Assembly (NCBI RefSeq): GCF_005311025.1
Contig: NZ_CP031747.1
Span: 1,980,944-2,044,943 of the forward strand
DNA: 64,000 nucleotides
Source of the DNA: Alcaligenes faecalis
GTDB lineage: Bacteria > Pseudomonadota > Gammaproteobacteria > Burkholderiales > Burkholderiaceae_B
Direction of reading: 5' to 3'
Below are positions 41,614 through 50,641 of the stretch, piece after piece. Below the pieces are notes generated by a model. It saw only the letters and a list, made by a program, of their open reading frames with translations, was not told the DNA's origin and did no database searches. The position numbers were made by a program, and so were the translations under genes. The number at the start of each line of letters is the position of its first letter. Positions within the stretch are counted from its first letter, which is position 1.

Positions 41614-42629
41614 TGAACGCGCCCGCCCCGATCAAACGTATCGTTGCGGTGGGCGCAGGTCGCATGGGGCGGGGCATCGCCCTGGCCTATGCGCTGCGCG
41701 GCCAAGCCGTGACCTTACTGGATTTCAAACCCCGTCAGCCTGCTGATAGTGCCCGTCTGGAAGCCGAAATACGCCAGGAATTGCGTGCCACGCTGGAACA
41801 ACTGGCCGACCTGGGCATGTTCGCCACCGAACAGATCGACGGCCATCTGGCCTGCATCAGCGTCGCCCCCTTGAGCGCAGCGGCGCAAGTGCTGGGCCAG
41901 GCCGATCTGATTTATGAAGGCGTGCCCGAAACACAAGAAGCCAAGACCGACGCCCTGGGACGTATCGGCGAACTGGCCCGGCCCGATGCGCTGATCGCCT
42001 CCACCACTTCCACCATGCTGGCCTCGGATCTGGCCCCCATGTTGAGCCATCCGGAGCGTTTCCTGAACGCACATTGGCTTAACCCGGCATTCCTGATTCC
42101 ACTGGTCGAAATCAGTGCCCACCCCGGCACCAGCGAGCAGACCTTGAGCCGTCTGCAAAGCAATCTGGAATCCATCGGCAAAGTGCCTGTGGTCTGTGGT
42201 TGCCACCCCGGTTTCATCGTTCCACGCCTGCAAACCCTGATCATGAACGAGGCCGCTCGCATGGTTGAGGAAGGCGTAGCCAGCGCAGCCGATATTGATA
42301 AGGCCACCCGCTACGGCCTGGGTTTCCGCTTTGCCAGCATCGGCGTGCTGGAGTTCATCGACTACGGCGGCAACGACATTCTGTATCACGCCGGGCAATA
42401 CCTGTCGCAGAACCTGGACCCGGAACGCTACGCCGTACCCGACATCATCACCCGTTATATGGAAAGTGGACGCAACGGTCTGCGCAGCGGACAAGGCTTT
42501 CACGAATACCCGGTGGACCAGCAACAAGCGTATCGACGCGACGTGCTGGCCCGCGTACTGGGAATGCTGGATCACATCGGCCTGGCCCCTGCCCGCGCCG
42601 AACACCTTGCCAAGGAGACACAGGAATGA
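41613..42629 (+). CDS. 3-hydroxyacyl-CoA dehydrogenase-like protein
   Basis: 338 residues, starting in the TGATG overlap with the previous stop. NAD motif VAVGAGRMGRGIALAYALRG (residues about 11-30), STTSTMLASDLAPMLSHPERFLNAHWLNPA with the catalytic histidine (H about 150), and the C-terminal domain HPGFIVPRLQTLIMNEAARMVEEGVASAADIDKATRYGLGFRF. The family includes 3-hydroxybutyryl-CoA, L-carnitine and L-gulonate dehydrogenases; with no CoA enzymes beside it, a free hydroxy acid is a fair guess. Second gene of an operon with an uptake system. Confidence 0.88.
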   Translation: MNAPAPIKRIVAVGAGRMGRGIALAYALRGQAVTLLDFKPRQPADSARLEAEIRQELRATLEQLADLGMFATEQIDGHLACISVAPLSAAAQVLGQADLIYEGVPETQEAKTDALGRIGELARPDALIASTTSTMLASDLAPMLSHPERFLNAHWLNPAFLIPLVEISAHPGTSEQTLSRLQSNLESIGKVPVVCGCHPGFIVPRLQTLIMNEAARMVEEGVASAADIDKATRYGLGFRFASIGVLEFIDYGGNDILYHAGQYLSQNLDPERYAVPDIITRYMESGRNGLRSGQGFHEYPVDQQQAYRRDVLARVLGMLDHIGLAPARAEHLAKETQE

Positions 42630-43678
42630 AAAAAGACTCCCACGCTGCGCCTTCGTCTTGCTGCCCTCCAAGAGGGCGCTCTTCATCTTGGGACGGCCCT
42701 GCGATGAAGAAAACCGCTGCGTTGCTGTTTGCCCTGATGAGCTGTCACGGTCTGAGCCAGGCTCAGGAAGTCCCCACCTTGCGGGTAGGCTGGACCATTC
42801 CGGGCGAGGAAGCCAAATACCTGATGGCCAAGCGCCCCGAGCTGTTCCCGCAACTGGGCAAGAAATATCAAATCCAGTGGACTCAGTTCCAGGGCACCTC
42901 GCCCATGGTGCAGGCCATGCGCGCTGGCGTTCTGGAATGCTCCACCATGGCCCCCATGTCGCTGGCCAATGGCGCTATTGAAAGCGGTCTGGAAGCCTAT
43001 ATCGTGGCCCAGCACGTGCATTCGGACGATGATCACTTCTCCGTCTATTGGGCCGTGAAGGAAGACAGCCCGATCAAGACCGCGGCGGACCTGAAAGGCA
43101 AGGTCATTGGCACCAATGCTTATGGAGCCGGTGTGTACTTCGACATGCTGCTGTGGCTGCGCCAAAACGGTATCGACCCGGACAAGGACGTGAAAATCGT
43201 CGAAACCGGCTTTCCCCCTGCGGCCGACGCCATTCGTAGTGGCCGCATTGATGCCGGTCCCATGGCCCAGCCCTTTGCCCTGCTGAACGAGAAGAAAGGC
43301 GGTTTGCGCAAACTGTTCTCCCTGTCCGAAGTGGCCAGCCCATCCGTACAGATTTTCGAAGCCTGCAGCAAATCCTATAGCGACGCCAATCCCGAAGTGG
43401 TGCGCGCCTATGTGCAGGACTTGAAAACAGCCATGGGCATGCTCAGCAAAGATCCTGCACTGGCCGTAGAAGTCACGGCACAAATTACCCGTGCGCCCAA
43501 GGACTTGCTGGCCCAGTACCTGTTCACCGACAAGGACTTTGCCCGCGTCCCGGACATGCAGCCCAATCTGGAATCCATCCAGGGCACCTACGACCGCTAT
43601 CACAAGGCGGGTTTCCTGAAGAAAGCCTTGAACGTGCAGGACTTTTATCGGGCTGATTTACGCGAGGCAACACCATGA
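42626..43678 (+). CDS. NMT1/TauA-type ABC substrate-binding protein with odd N-terminal extension
   Basis: 350 residues if read from the ATG at 42626 (overlaps the previous stop, good AGGA upstream); the typical signal peptide (MKKTAALLFALMSCHGLSQA) begins only at the ATG at 42704, which has a poor ribosome site. The 26 extra codons coincide with a REP-like repeat (42635-42698), which looks inserted in frame between ribosome site and original start. Mature protein: LRVGWTIPGEEAKYLMAK, then FQGTSPMVQAMRAGVLECSTMAPM and DLKGKVIGTNAYGAGVYF. Cognate to the ATPase and permeases downstream. Confidence 0.88.
   Translation: MKKDSHAAPSSCCPPRGRSSSWDGPAMKKTAALLFALMSCHGLSQAQEVPTLRVGWTIPGEEAKYLMAKRPELFPQLGKKYQIQWTQFQGTSPMVQAMRAGVLECSTMAPMSLANGAIESGLEAYIVAQHVHSDDDHFSVYWAVKEDSPIKTAADLKGKVIGTNAYGAGVYFDMLLWLRQNGIDPDKDVKIVETGFPPAADAIRSGRIDAGPMAQPFALLNEKKGGLRKLFSLSEVASPSVQIFEACSKSYSDANPEVVRAYVQDLKTAMGMLSKDPALAVEVTAQITRAPKDLLAQYLFTDKDFARVPDMQPNLESIQGTYDRYHKAGFLKKALNVQDFYRADLREATP
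42635..42698. repeat. REP-like GC-rich palindromic element, copy 2 (inside coding start)
   Basis: Contains CCCACGCTGCGC, CTTGCTGCCC and the inner palindrome GCCCTC-CAA-GAGGGC (42663-42677), matching the minus-strand pattern of the element at 2120-2163. It lies between the ribosome site and the signal peptide of the binding-protein gene, in frame. Confidence 0.5.
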
Positions 43679-44439
43679 TTGAACTGGATGGTGTCGGTAA
43701 AACCTTTAACACCCGGCAGGGCCGCAGCCATACGGCCCTGCAAGACATCGCCCTGAGCATTCCGGCAGGGCGATTCGTGTCTATTCTGGGACCCAGCGGT
43801 TGCGGCAAAAGCACCCTGCTCTATATGTTAGGGGGCTTTGAGTCCTGCTCCAGCGGCCAGATCCGCGTCAAGGGCAAGCCCATTACCGGCCCAGGTCCAG
43901 ACCGGGGCCCGGTGTTTCAGGAGTACGCCCTGTTCCCCTGGAAAACCGTGCTGGGAAACGTGGCCTACGGCATGCGCGAACAAGGCATGCCCAAGGACCA
44001 GGCCGAACAGCGCGCCAGCGAATGGCTGGACAAGGTCAAGCTGGGGCCTTACGCCTCCTTCTATCCACGTGAACTGTCCGGCGGTATGCGTCAGCGTGCG
44101 GCCATCGCCCGCACCCTGGCCTATGAGCCGGACATCCTGCTGATGGACGAGCCCTTCGGGGCGCTGGATGCCCACACGCGCGTCACCCTGCAAACGGAAC
44201 TGCTCAGCTTGTGGGAGCAGTTACGCAACACCGTGGTCTTTGTGACGCACGGCGTGGACGAGGCCGTCTTCCTGTCCGATACCGTGATTGTCATGACTGG
44301 CTCGCCCGGCCGCATCAAGGAGGTAGTGGAGATTGATCTGCCCCGCCCCCGCGTCCGTAGCGAGCTGCTGCGCAATCCGGTCTATCAGGAAACCATTATT
44401 CGTCTGGAGCAATCCTTGATGGCGGAGGCCCACCCATGA
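43675..44439 (+). CDS. ABC transporter ATPase, TauB/SsuB class
   Basis: 254 residues, ATGA overlap with the binding protein. Walker A GPSGCGKST (about 39-47), Q-loop VFQEYALFPWKTVLGN, signature LSGGMRQRAAIARTL, Walker B ILLMDEPFGALDAHTR, switch VFVTHGVDEAVFLSD. The FPWKTV and FGALDAHTR segments are typical of taurine/sulfonate/nitrate importers. Serves both permeases that follow. Confidence 0.95.
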   Translation: MIELDGVGKTFNTRQGRSHTALQDIALSIPAGRFVSILGPSGCGKSTLLYMLGGFESCSSGQIRVKGKPITGPGPDRGPVFQEYALFPWKTVLGNVAYGMREQGMPKDQAEQRASEWLDKVKLGPYASFYPRELSGGMRQRAAIARTLAYEPDILLMDEPFGALDAHTRVTLQTELLSLWEQLRNTVVFVTHGVDEAVFLSDTVIVMTGSPGRIKEVVEIDLPRPRVRSELLRNPVYQETIIRLEQSLMAEAHP

Positions 44440-45221
44440 CGCCACAGCACTGGTATGAACATCGCTGGGCCTCCTTGGTCATGGCGGCCATTCTGGTGCT
44501 GCTGGCCTGGGCAGGGCTGGCCCGTTGGGTAGGGCTGGATTCCTTCCCCAGCCCTTGGGCGGCCTTGGGCGAACTGCCTGCCCTGATCAGCGACCCGATG
44601 GCCTGGTCGGCAATCCTGCAGTCGGTTGGCCGCATGTTTGCCGGTTATGCCCTGGCACTGGTCGTGGCCGTCCCCCTGGGTTTGGCCATGGGCCGCAGCC
44701 GCCTGGTCTATACCGCTTTCTATCCTCTGGTGGCCCTGGCCTATCCCATGCCCAAAGCGGCCTTGATGCCGATCTTGATGCTGTGGTTCGGTCTGGGGGA
44801 TTTCTCCAAGATCCTGGTTATTGCGCTGGGCGTGTCCCTGCCTTTGCTCTATCACAGCTATCACGGCGCAACCCGCATCGAGCCCAAGCTGATCTGGGTC
44901 GCCCAGTCCATGGGCATGGGGCCCATTGCCCGTCTGGGCAAGATTGTTCTGCCCGCCTCCTTGCCGGAAGTCATGATTGGCTGCCGGGTCGGGGTGGTCA
45001 TGGCCCTGATCGTGATGGTGTCCTCCGAGATGATTGCGCGTCAGGAAGGTATAGGCAATCTGCTGTTCACCTCCATGGATATGGCGCAGTACTCCACGGT
45101 GTATGCCGTCATCATGCTGCTGGCCGTGCTGGGCATTGCCTGCGATGCGCTGTTCGAGTTTGTCCGCAAACGCTGCACACACTGGCATGACTCGACCCAG
45201 AGCCTGATGGACAAAGGATGA
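44436..45221 (+). CDS. ABC transporter permease 1 (TauC/SsuC class)
   Basis: 261 residues, about six hydrophobic segments, ATGA overlap with the ATPase. The EAA loop is ATRIEPKLIWVAQSMGMGPIARLGKIVLPASLPEVMIG (around residues 145-182). It is followed 4 bases later by a second permease of the same class, so the channel is probably a heterodimer, which is less common in this class than a homodimer. Confidence 0.92.
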   Translation: MTPQHWYEHRWASLVMAAILVLLAWAGLARWVGLDSFPSPWAALGELPALISDPMAWSAILQSVGRMFAGYALALVVAVPLGLAMGRSRLVYTAFYPLVALAYPMPKAALMPILMLWFGLGDFSKILVIALGVSLPLLYHSYHGATRIEPKLIWVAQSMGMGPIARLGKIVLPASLPEVMIGCRVGVVMALIVMVSSEMIARQEGIGNLLFTSMDMAQYSTVYAVIMLLAVLGIACDALFEFVRKRCTHWHDSTQSLMDKG

Positions 45222-45225
45222 CGCT

Positions 45226-46038
45226 ATGACCACCAAAACCTTAGCCTCACCGGGACAAGCTATGCGTTCTACTCAAACCCGCCCGGCCAAACGCCGGGAT
45301 TTGTCGGGACTTTCTTTATGCATCAGTCCGGCCCTGATGCTGATTGTCTGGGAGCTGTGCACCCGCTCGGGCTGGGTCAGCCCGCAGTTATTGCCTACCC
45401 CCTCTTCCATTCTGATGCGTGTATTGGAACTGGCCGGTCAGGCGGACTTCTGGCAGAACCTGGGCATCACCGTCTACCGCCTGATCAGTGGTTTGCTGAT
45501 TGCCTGTGTGGCCGGTGGGGCCCTGGCGCTGATTGCACAGCTGACGCGCTGGAGCTCGTTTCTGCTGGATGCCCTGATCCGTCTGCTGGCCCCTATCCCC
45601 AAGATCGCCCTTTACCCGGCACTAATCCTGATCATGGGGTTTGAAAGCTCATCGAAAATCGCTCTGGTGGTCTCGGATGCGATTTTCCCTGTGCTGATGG
45701 CCAGTTGGGTGGCTGCGCAAACGGTGGACCGCAAGCTGATCTGGTCGGCGCGTGCCGCCGGGACATCTCGCAGCGCCTGCCTGTGGAAAATCATTTTGCC
45801 CGCCATCAGCCCGACCGTGCTGGCTGGTGTACGGGTGGCAGGCGTCATTGCCTGCGTGGTGGTCTTTCTGGCCGAGATGATTGCCTCCACCGACGGTCTG
45901 GGCCATATGCTGACCGCCGCCGCACGCAGCTACCGCACGATTGATATGTTTGTACCCTTGGTCTGGATCTGTGTGCTGGGCTTCGCACTGAACCTGACGA
46001 TTGCCGCTTTGCAGCGCAAAGTGGATCATACGAACTGA
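45226..46038 (+). CDS. ABC transporter permease 2 (TauC/SsuC class)
   Basis: 270 residues; AAAGGATG upstream of the ATG. A polar 25-residue N-terminal tail precedes the first membrane segment (LSLCISPALMLIVWELC). EAA loop: AQTVDRKLIWSARAAGTSRSACLWKIILPAISPTVLAGVR. Last gene of the operon; a GC-rich terminator follows within 20 bases. Confidence 0.92.
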   Translation: MTTKTLASPGQAMRSTQTRPAKRRDLSGLSLCISPALMLIVWELCTRSGWVSPQLLPTPSSILMRVLELAGQADFWQNLGITVYRLISGLLIACVAGGALALIAQLTRWSSFLLDALIRLLAPIPKIALYPALILIMGFESSSKIALVVSDAIFPVLMASWVAAQTVDRKLIWSARAAGTSRSACLWKIILPAISPTVLAGVRVAGVIACVVVFLAEMIASTDGLGHMLTAAARSYRTIDMFVPLVWICVLGFALNLTIAALQRKVDHTN

Positions 46039-46055
46039 CACTGAACCAACCACTT

Positions 46056-46086
46056 GCCCGGCCAATGGCAGCGCTGGCCGGGCTTT
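46056..46086 (+). terminator. Terminator after the opine-dehydrogenase-like operon
   Basis: GCCCGGCCA (46056-46064) pairs with TGGCCGGGC (46075-46083) and is followed by TTT. Nine-base GC-rich stem, 18 bases after the permease stop. Confidence 0.75.
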
Positions 46087-46153
46087 CGCAGGCTCACTCA
46101 ATCACTCTGAACGAGTAGCCTGCTTTTTTTTGCATCAAGGAAGCCGCTTCACT

Positions 46154-46615
46154 ATGGCCAGCCGTACTCTGACTGACGCCTATACCGGGCACGATACGTT
46201 TATCCCCTATCTGCTCAATCGCAGCACCTCGGCCTTAAATGCTGACTTTCAAACCTTGCTGCGCAGCCATGAACTGACCCTGCTGCACTGGCGTGTGCTG
46301 GCTTTTCTGAACGAAACCGATGGCCTGGGCGTCAGTACCCTGGCGCAATATACCGATGTGGATCAAACCACCTTGTCGCGCGCCCTGGTGGTAATGGAAA
46401 ACGCGGGCCACCTGTCCCGCCAGCCCGACCCGCTGGACCAGCGCCGTGTACTGATCCATCTGCATGAGCAAGGTCGCCAGCACTTTCTGCGTGTTCTGCC
46501 CGCGGCTCTGGACATTCATCACCGCGCCATCCAGGGCTTTTCGGCGGAAGAACTGACCCAGTTGCGCCAGTTCCTGAACCGCATTCGCGCCAATATCAAT
46601 GGAGATGCGCGCTAA
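46154..46615 (+). CDS. MarR-family regulator
   Basis: 153 residues from the ATG at 46154 (AAGGAAG upstream); the frame is open further 5' across the terminator but that part is not family-like. The winged helix region: LRSHELTLLHWRVLAFLNETDGLGVSTLAQYTDVDQTTLSRALVVMENAGHLSRQPDPLDQRRVLIHLHEQGRQH, given in part: D-x-x-T-x-S-R recognition helix and the D-Q-R wing. It follows the ABC/dehydrogenase operon and probably regulates it, perhaps through the inverted repeat at 40483. Possible weak stem CGCCCC/GGGGCG at 46685-46701 downstream. Confidence 0.9.
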   Translation: MASRTLTDAYTGHDTFIPYLLNRSTSALNADFQTLLRSHELTLLHWRVLAFLNETDGLGVSTLAQYTDVDQTTLSRALVVMENAGHLSRQPDPLDQRRVLIHLHEQGRQHFLRVLPAALDIHHRAIQGFSAEELTQLRQFLNRIRANINGDAR

Positions 46616-46780
46616 ATAGCCCGCCCCTGTGCGTTTTTATAAAGCGTCCGCGTGGCCGTTTTCATGCCGTTGTCACCCTGAATCCGCCCCCAATCGGGGC
46701 GCGTTGCTTTTAAAGACCCACGCACGAAATGGACATTCAAGGGTGTGAGCCTTTATTTACGTCAGGAAAGACCATAAAAT

Positions 46781-46799
46781 GATAATGATTAACATTTAG
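46781..46799. promoter_or_regulatory. Fur-box-like site upstream of the siderophore/LIV operon
   Basis: GATAATGATTAACATTTAG matches the 19-base Fur consensus at 14 positions, with the GATAATGAT half intact. It lies 68 bases before the GTG start of the LIV-type binding protein. This is the best Fur match in the window and implies iron-repressed expression of everything after it. The rest of 46616-46866 shows no gene. Confidence 0.7.
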
Positions 46800-46866
46800 T
46801 AGCGCAGCCTCCTGCCTGAGATGTCCTGCCAGGCAAGCTTGGCTTTCTTACGGAAAATAAGATCTC

Positions 46867-48069
46867 GTGACTCTCTCCCCTACCCGTGCTGGACGTCGCC
46901 AGCTTTTGCTGGCTGCCGCAGCCAGCCCTTTGCTGTTTGGCGTTCCCCGCCTGCTTCGCGCCCAAGACGGTCCCCTGAAAATTGCCCTGCTGACATCTTT
47001 GTCCGGCCCCTTCGCCTCCCTGGGCGAAAGCATGCGCGCCGGTCTGGAGTTGATGCTGCAACAGTGCAATTACGAGATGGGCGGGCGCAAGGTGCAGTTG
47101 CTGGTAGAAGACGACCACGGCAAACCGGACGAAGCCATCCGTAAAGTGCGCAAGCTGATCGAGCGCGACAAGATCGACGTTCTGGGCGGTGTCATCAGCG
47201 CCAATATCGCACTGGCCATTCGTGACATCGTGCACGATGCGCAACTGCCTACCTTCATTTCCAATGCCGCTGCCAATGGCCTGGCTCGTGAAGCAGCCAG
47301 CCCCTACGTATTCCGCCCCACCAAAACCAGCTGGATGCTGGGCCACACCGGCGCCTTGTGGGCCTTCGAGCACATTGAAAAATCCGGCGGCATCACGCTG
47401 GGTTCGGACTACACCGCTGGCCGCGAATACATTGAAGACTTCGCCAATACTTATCAGGAACAAGGCGGCACGCTGGGCGAGCGCATCTGGACACCCCTGG
47501 GTACGCCCGACTTCGCGCCCATCCTGATGAATCTGGCTGCCAGCAACCCCAAGTTTGTCTACACCTTCCTGGCCGGTGCCGACGCTGTGCGTTTCCACCA
47601 GCAAATGCAGGACTACCAACTGCACGGCAAGATCCAGATCGTGGGCCCCGGTGCCCTGTTCGATCAGGAAGACGTGATTACCGCTGTGGGCGAAGCTGCT
47701 TTAGGTGGCGTCAGTACCTTCCACCAATCGCCCGGCGCTCCGGCTGCCCAGGACTTTGTGGCTGCTTACCAGGCCAGCCGTGGCCGTTTGCCCGGCGAAG
47801 CCAGCACCTCCGGTTACGTGACCGGCCAGGTCATCAAGGCCGGTCTGGATGCGGTCAAGGGTGATCTGTCCAACAAGGCGGCCTTCAAACAGGCCCTGCT
47901 GGACAAGCCTATCAACACCGCCTTTGGCCCCATGGCTTTTGACCCGCGCAATAACCAGTCCATTCTGGATATTTACGTCAACCGGGTGGAAAAAGACGCG
48001 CAAGGTCGCCCCTTTAACACGGTGGTCCACACTTACCAGCGTATCCAGGACCCCGGCCCGCGTTCTTGA
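46867..48069 (+). CDS. LIV/HAAT-type ABC substrate-binding protein in the siderophore operon
   Basis: 400 residues from a GTG at 46867. The start has a Tat-like signal (AGRRQLLLAAAASPLL, cleavage near LLRAQ, about residue 36). Mature protein: PLKIALLTSLSGPFASLGESMRAGLELML, ARRKVQLLVEDDHGKPDEAIRKVRKLI-like segment and DVLGGVISANIALAIRD, typical of Peripla_BP_6 (LivJ/branched-chain or aromatic-acid binding proteins). It is first of five ABC genes that run into the siderophore genes, just after a strong Fur-like box. Ligand unknown; an aromatic precursor, a DHB-amino-acid fragment or an amino acid are options. Confidence 0.9.
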   Translation: MTLSPTRAGRRQLLLAAAASPLLFGVPRLLRAQDGPLKIALLTSLSGPFASLGESMRAGLELMLQQCNYEMGGRKVQLLVEDDHGKPDEAIRKVRKLIERDKIDVLGGVISANIALAIRDIVHDAQLPTFISNAAANGLAREAASPYVFRPTKTSWMLGHTGALWAFEHIEKSGGITLGSDYTAGREYIEDFANTYQEQGGTLGERIWTPLGTPDFAPILMNLAASNPKFVYTFLAGADAVRFHQQMQDYQLHGKIQIVGPGALFDQEDVITAVGEAALGGVSTFHQSPGAPAAQDFVAAYQASRGRLPGEASTSGYVTGQVIKAGLDAVKGDLSNKAAFKQALLDKPINTAFGPMAFDPRNNQSILDIYVNRVEKDAQGRPFNTVVHTYQRIQDPGPRS

Positions 48070-48947
48070 GCTCCACCTTGTCTTATTTTCTGCTTCAAAT
48101 CCTCAATGCCCTGTCCTTCTCAGCACTGCTGATGTTGGCGGGGCTGGGGCTGTCTTTAGTGCTCAGCCTGATGAACTTCATCAACCTGACACACGGCTCT
48201 TTTTTCCTGCTGGGCGGCTATATCAGCGTCCAGTGGCTGGCATCCGGCGCGCCCTGGTGGCTGGCCTTTCCCGCCGCTTTCGCACTGTGCGGGCTGATGG
48301 GCCTGTTGCTGGACCGTTTCCCCTTTCGCCAGTTCTACCAGCGCACCCACTTGATGCAGGTGCTGCTGACCTACGGCCTGTCCGTCATTCTGGCGGATTT
48401 GATGCGCTGGGGCTTCAGCGCCGACACGCTTTCGCCCATGCTGCCGCAAGTGCTGCGTGGCGGGGTGTGGATCATGGGCCTGCCCTTCCCCACCTATCGT
48501 CTGTTCCTGATCGTCACCGGCCTGACGCTGGCCTTGCTGTTCTGGTTCCTGCTGGATCGCACCCTGTGGGGCGCGGCCATTCGCGCTTGCGTGCAGGACG
48601 CCCAGATTGTCGAAACCCTGGGCTTGAACTCGCGTCGCCTGTTTGCCATCGGCATGGCGCTGGCCGCCGGCCTGGCCGGTTTGGGTGGAGCCTTAGGCGC
48701 AGGCATGCTGTCGGTTTACCCCGGTCTGGATGAAGAAATCCTCTTGCTGGCCTTGCTGGTGGTGGTCATTGGCGGCTTGAACTCGGTACGCGGCACCTTG
48801 TTGTGCGCGCTGATTCTGGGTTTCGTCACCACCTTTGCCCGCGTCTGGGTCCCGGCCTTTGCCAATGCCGCCACCCTGGCCGTCATGCTGGGCCTTCTGC
48901 TTTGCTGGCCCAATGGCTTGAGCAAATCCGCTACGCGTCAGGTTTAA
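48066..48947 (+). CDS. LIV-type ABC permease, LivH class
   Basis: 293 residues from a TTG that overlaps the previous stop (TTGA); the next ATG (about 48131) would cut the first membrane segment. Eight or so hydrophobic segments. Family motifs LSLVLSLMNFINLTHGSFFLLGGYI near the start and AAIRACVQDAQIVETLGLNSRRLFAIGMALAAGLAGLGGALGA near residues 175-215. Partners LivM next door. Confidence 0.9.
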   Translation: MSSTLSYFLLQILNALSFSALLMLAGLGLSLVLSLMNFINLTHGSFFLLGGYISVQWLASGAPWWLAFPAAFALCGLMGLLLDRFPFRQFYQRTHLMQVLLTYGLSVILADLMRWGFSADTLSPMLPQVLRGGVWIMGLPFPTYRLFLIVTGLTLALLFWFLLDRTLWGAAIRACVQDAQIVETLGLNSRRLFAIGMALAAGLAGLGGALGAGMLSVYPGLDEEILLLALLVVVIGGLNSVRGTLLCALILGFVTTFARVWVPAFANAATLAVMLGLLLCWPNGLSKSATRQV

Positions 48948-49886
48948 ATGAACAAGCTCAACACCTGCCTGCTGCGCACTGGACTTTGGCCTGCTTTGGC
49001 CTGCCTGGTCTTGCTTAGCAGCTATTTCTGGGGCGACGCCTTCTTGTGGCGCTTTGGCACCGAAGCTCTACTGATCGGTTGCGCTGTCCTTAGCATCAAC
49101 CTACTGATTGGTTACGGCGGCCTGGTCACCCTGGGCCACGGTGCGGTTTTCGGCTTTGCCGCCTACGCCACCGCCGTCAGCAGCCAGTATTGGGGCGCGT
49201 CCCTGCCGCTGATGCTGTTGGTGGGCATTGGGGCGGGCACCCTGTTGTCCATATTGATGGCGCTGATCAGCCTGCGCAGTTCCGAGCTGTTTTTCATGGT
49301 GGCTACGCTGGTCGCCGGGCAATTGATCTGGGAAGTTGCATTTCGCTGGCGTGATGTCACGGGCGGTGCCGATGGCCTGCGCGGTTTCCCGCGTCTGAGC
49401 CTGGGCGATCTGCCCTTGAGCGCCCCTTACACCCTGATGATTCTGGCCCTGGCGCTGGCGGTCATCTGCTGGTTGCTGCTGCGTTCTTTCAGCCGCGCCC
49501 CAATCGGGCTGGCCTTGACCGGTCTGCGCGATCAGCCCTTGCGCATGGCCGCCCTGGGTTATCAGGCATGGCGTATCCGCCTTTACACCTTCATGATTGC
49601 AGGTGCGGTAGCAGGTGCTGCTGGCGGCCTGTATCCCTTTGCGAATCAGTACGTCAGCCCGCAACAAGTGCATTGGAGCTTCTCGGCCACGCTCATCATC
49701 ATGGGTGTGATCGGTGGCATACGCACCTGGCGCGGCGCATTTATTGGGGCCACCTTCTATCTGTTTGCCCAGACCTACCTGAGCTCCTACACGGATCGTT
49801 GGCAGTTACTGGTAGGTTTGATCTTTGTGCTGACAGTTCTGTTCATGCCCAATGGTCTGGCAGAACGACGCAAGAGGTCTGCATGA
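48948..49886 (+). CDS. LIV-type ABC permease, LivM class
   Basis: 312 residues, one base after the LivH-type gene. About nine hydrophobic segments. Family motifs [28 protein letters not shown] (residues about 48-75) and [44 protein letters not shown]. The stop overlaps the ATPase start by 4 bases. Confidence 0.91.
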   Translation: MNKLNTCLLRTGLWPALACLVLLSSYFWGDAFLWRFGTEALLIGCAVLSINLLIGYGGLVTLGHGAVFGFAAYATAVSSQYWGASLPLMLLVGIGAGTLLSILMALISLRSSELFFMVATLVAGQLIWEVAFRWRDVTGGADGLRGFPRLSLGDLPLSAPYTLMILALALAVICWLLLRSFSRAPIGLALTGLRDQPLRMAALGYQAWRIRLYTFMIAGAVAGAAGGLYPFANQYVSPQQVHWSFSATLIIMGVIGGIRTWRGAFIGATFYLFAQTYLSSYTDRWQLLVGLIFVLTVLFMPNGLAERRKRSA

Positions 49887-50641
49887 GCGTTTTATTAAGC
49901 ACTCGCGAACTGGCCTTGCATATAGGCGGTCTGGATATCCTGACGGACGTCAGCCTGGAGCTGCGTGCGGGCGAAACCCTGGGGCTGATTGGCCCCAATG
50001 GCGCAGGTAAAACCACGCTGTTCAACATCATCAGTGGTCTGGCCTCCCCTTCCAGCGGTCAGGTCTTCCTGGAAGGCAAGGACCTGCGCAGTCTGGGCCC
50101 GATTGAACGCGCCAAACAAGGCATGGTGCGCAGCTTTCAGACCAGCCGTATTTTTCCTGAACTGACCCTGCTGCAAAACCTGGCTCTGGCCGTGCGCATC
50201 AAAAAAGATTGCGGCTACCACTGGTGGGGGCGCAAGGCCGCCCGCGCCGCCAGCCAGAAAGCAGCTGAAGCATTGCTGGAACATAGCGCCCTGGCCGGCC
50301 GCGGCCATGTGCTGGGTCGATCCCTGTCCTACGGCGAGCAACGCATTCTGGATTTGCTTATCGCCCTGGCGCAGCAACCCCGCGTGCTCTTGCTGGACGA
50401 GCCTACCGCTGGTCTGTCCGAGTCCGAATCGCGTGAAGTCATGGCATTAGTCCACGCCATGCGCAGCCAATGTGCCGTGCTGCTGATCAGCCATGACATT
50501 GATATTGTTTTCCAGGAATGTGACCGGATTGCCGTGCTGTCATCGGGCACCTTGTTGACCTGCGACACCCCGGACGCCGTGCGCCAGCACGAAGGCGCGC
50601 GTCAGGCCTATCTGGGCGAACTGGCTTTGGAGGCGGCATGA
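49883..50641 (+). CDS. LIV-type ABC ATPase, LivG class
   Basis: 252 residues from the ATG at 49883 (ATGA overlap); the frame is open further back but inside LivM. Walker [10 protein letters not shown] (about 37-45), [25 protein letters not shown] (LivG-type), signature [17 protein letters not shown], Walker [17 protein letters not shown] and switch [16 protein letters not shown]. The LSYGEQR signature is the LivG/LptB form. Confidence 0.93.
   Translation: MSVLLSTRELALHIGGLDILTDVSLELRAGETLGLIGPNGAGKTTLFNIISGLASPSSGQVFLEGKDLRSLGPIERAKQGMVRSFQTSRIFPELTLLQNLALAVRIKKDCGYHWWGRKAARAASQKAAEALLEHSALAGRGHVLGRSLSYGEQRILDLLIALAQQPRVLLLDEPTAGLSESESREVMALVHAMRSQCAVLLISHDIDIVFQECDRIAVLSSGTLLTCDTPDAVRQHEGARQAYLGELALEAA

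Noticed and set aside
46685..46701. CGCCCC/GGGGCG stem after the MarR gene as a terminator
   Set aside because: Short stem and the T-run is seven bases further on, so it is too weak to list as a feature; mentioned only in the MarR entry.
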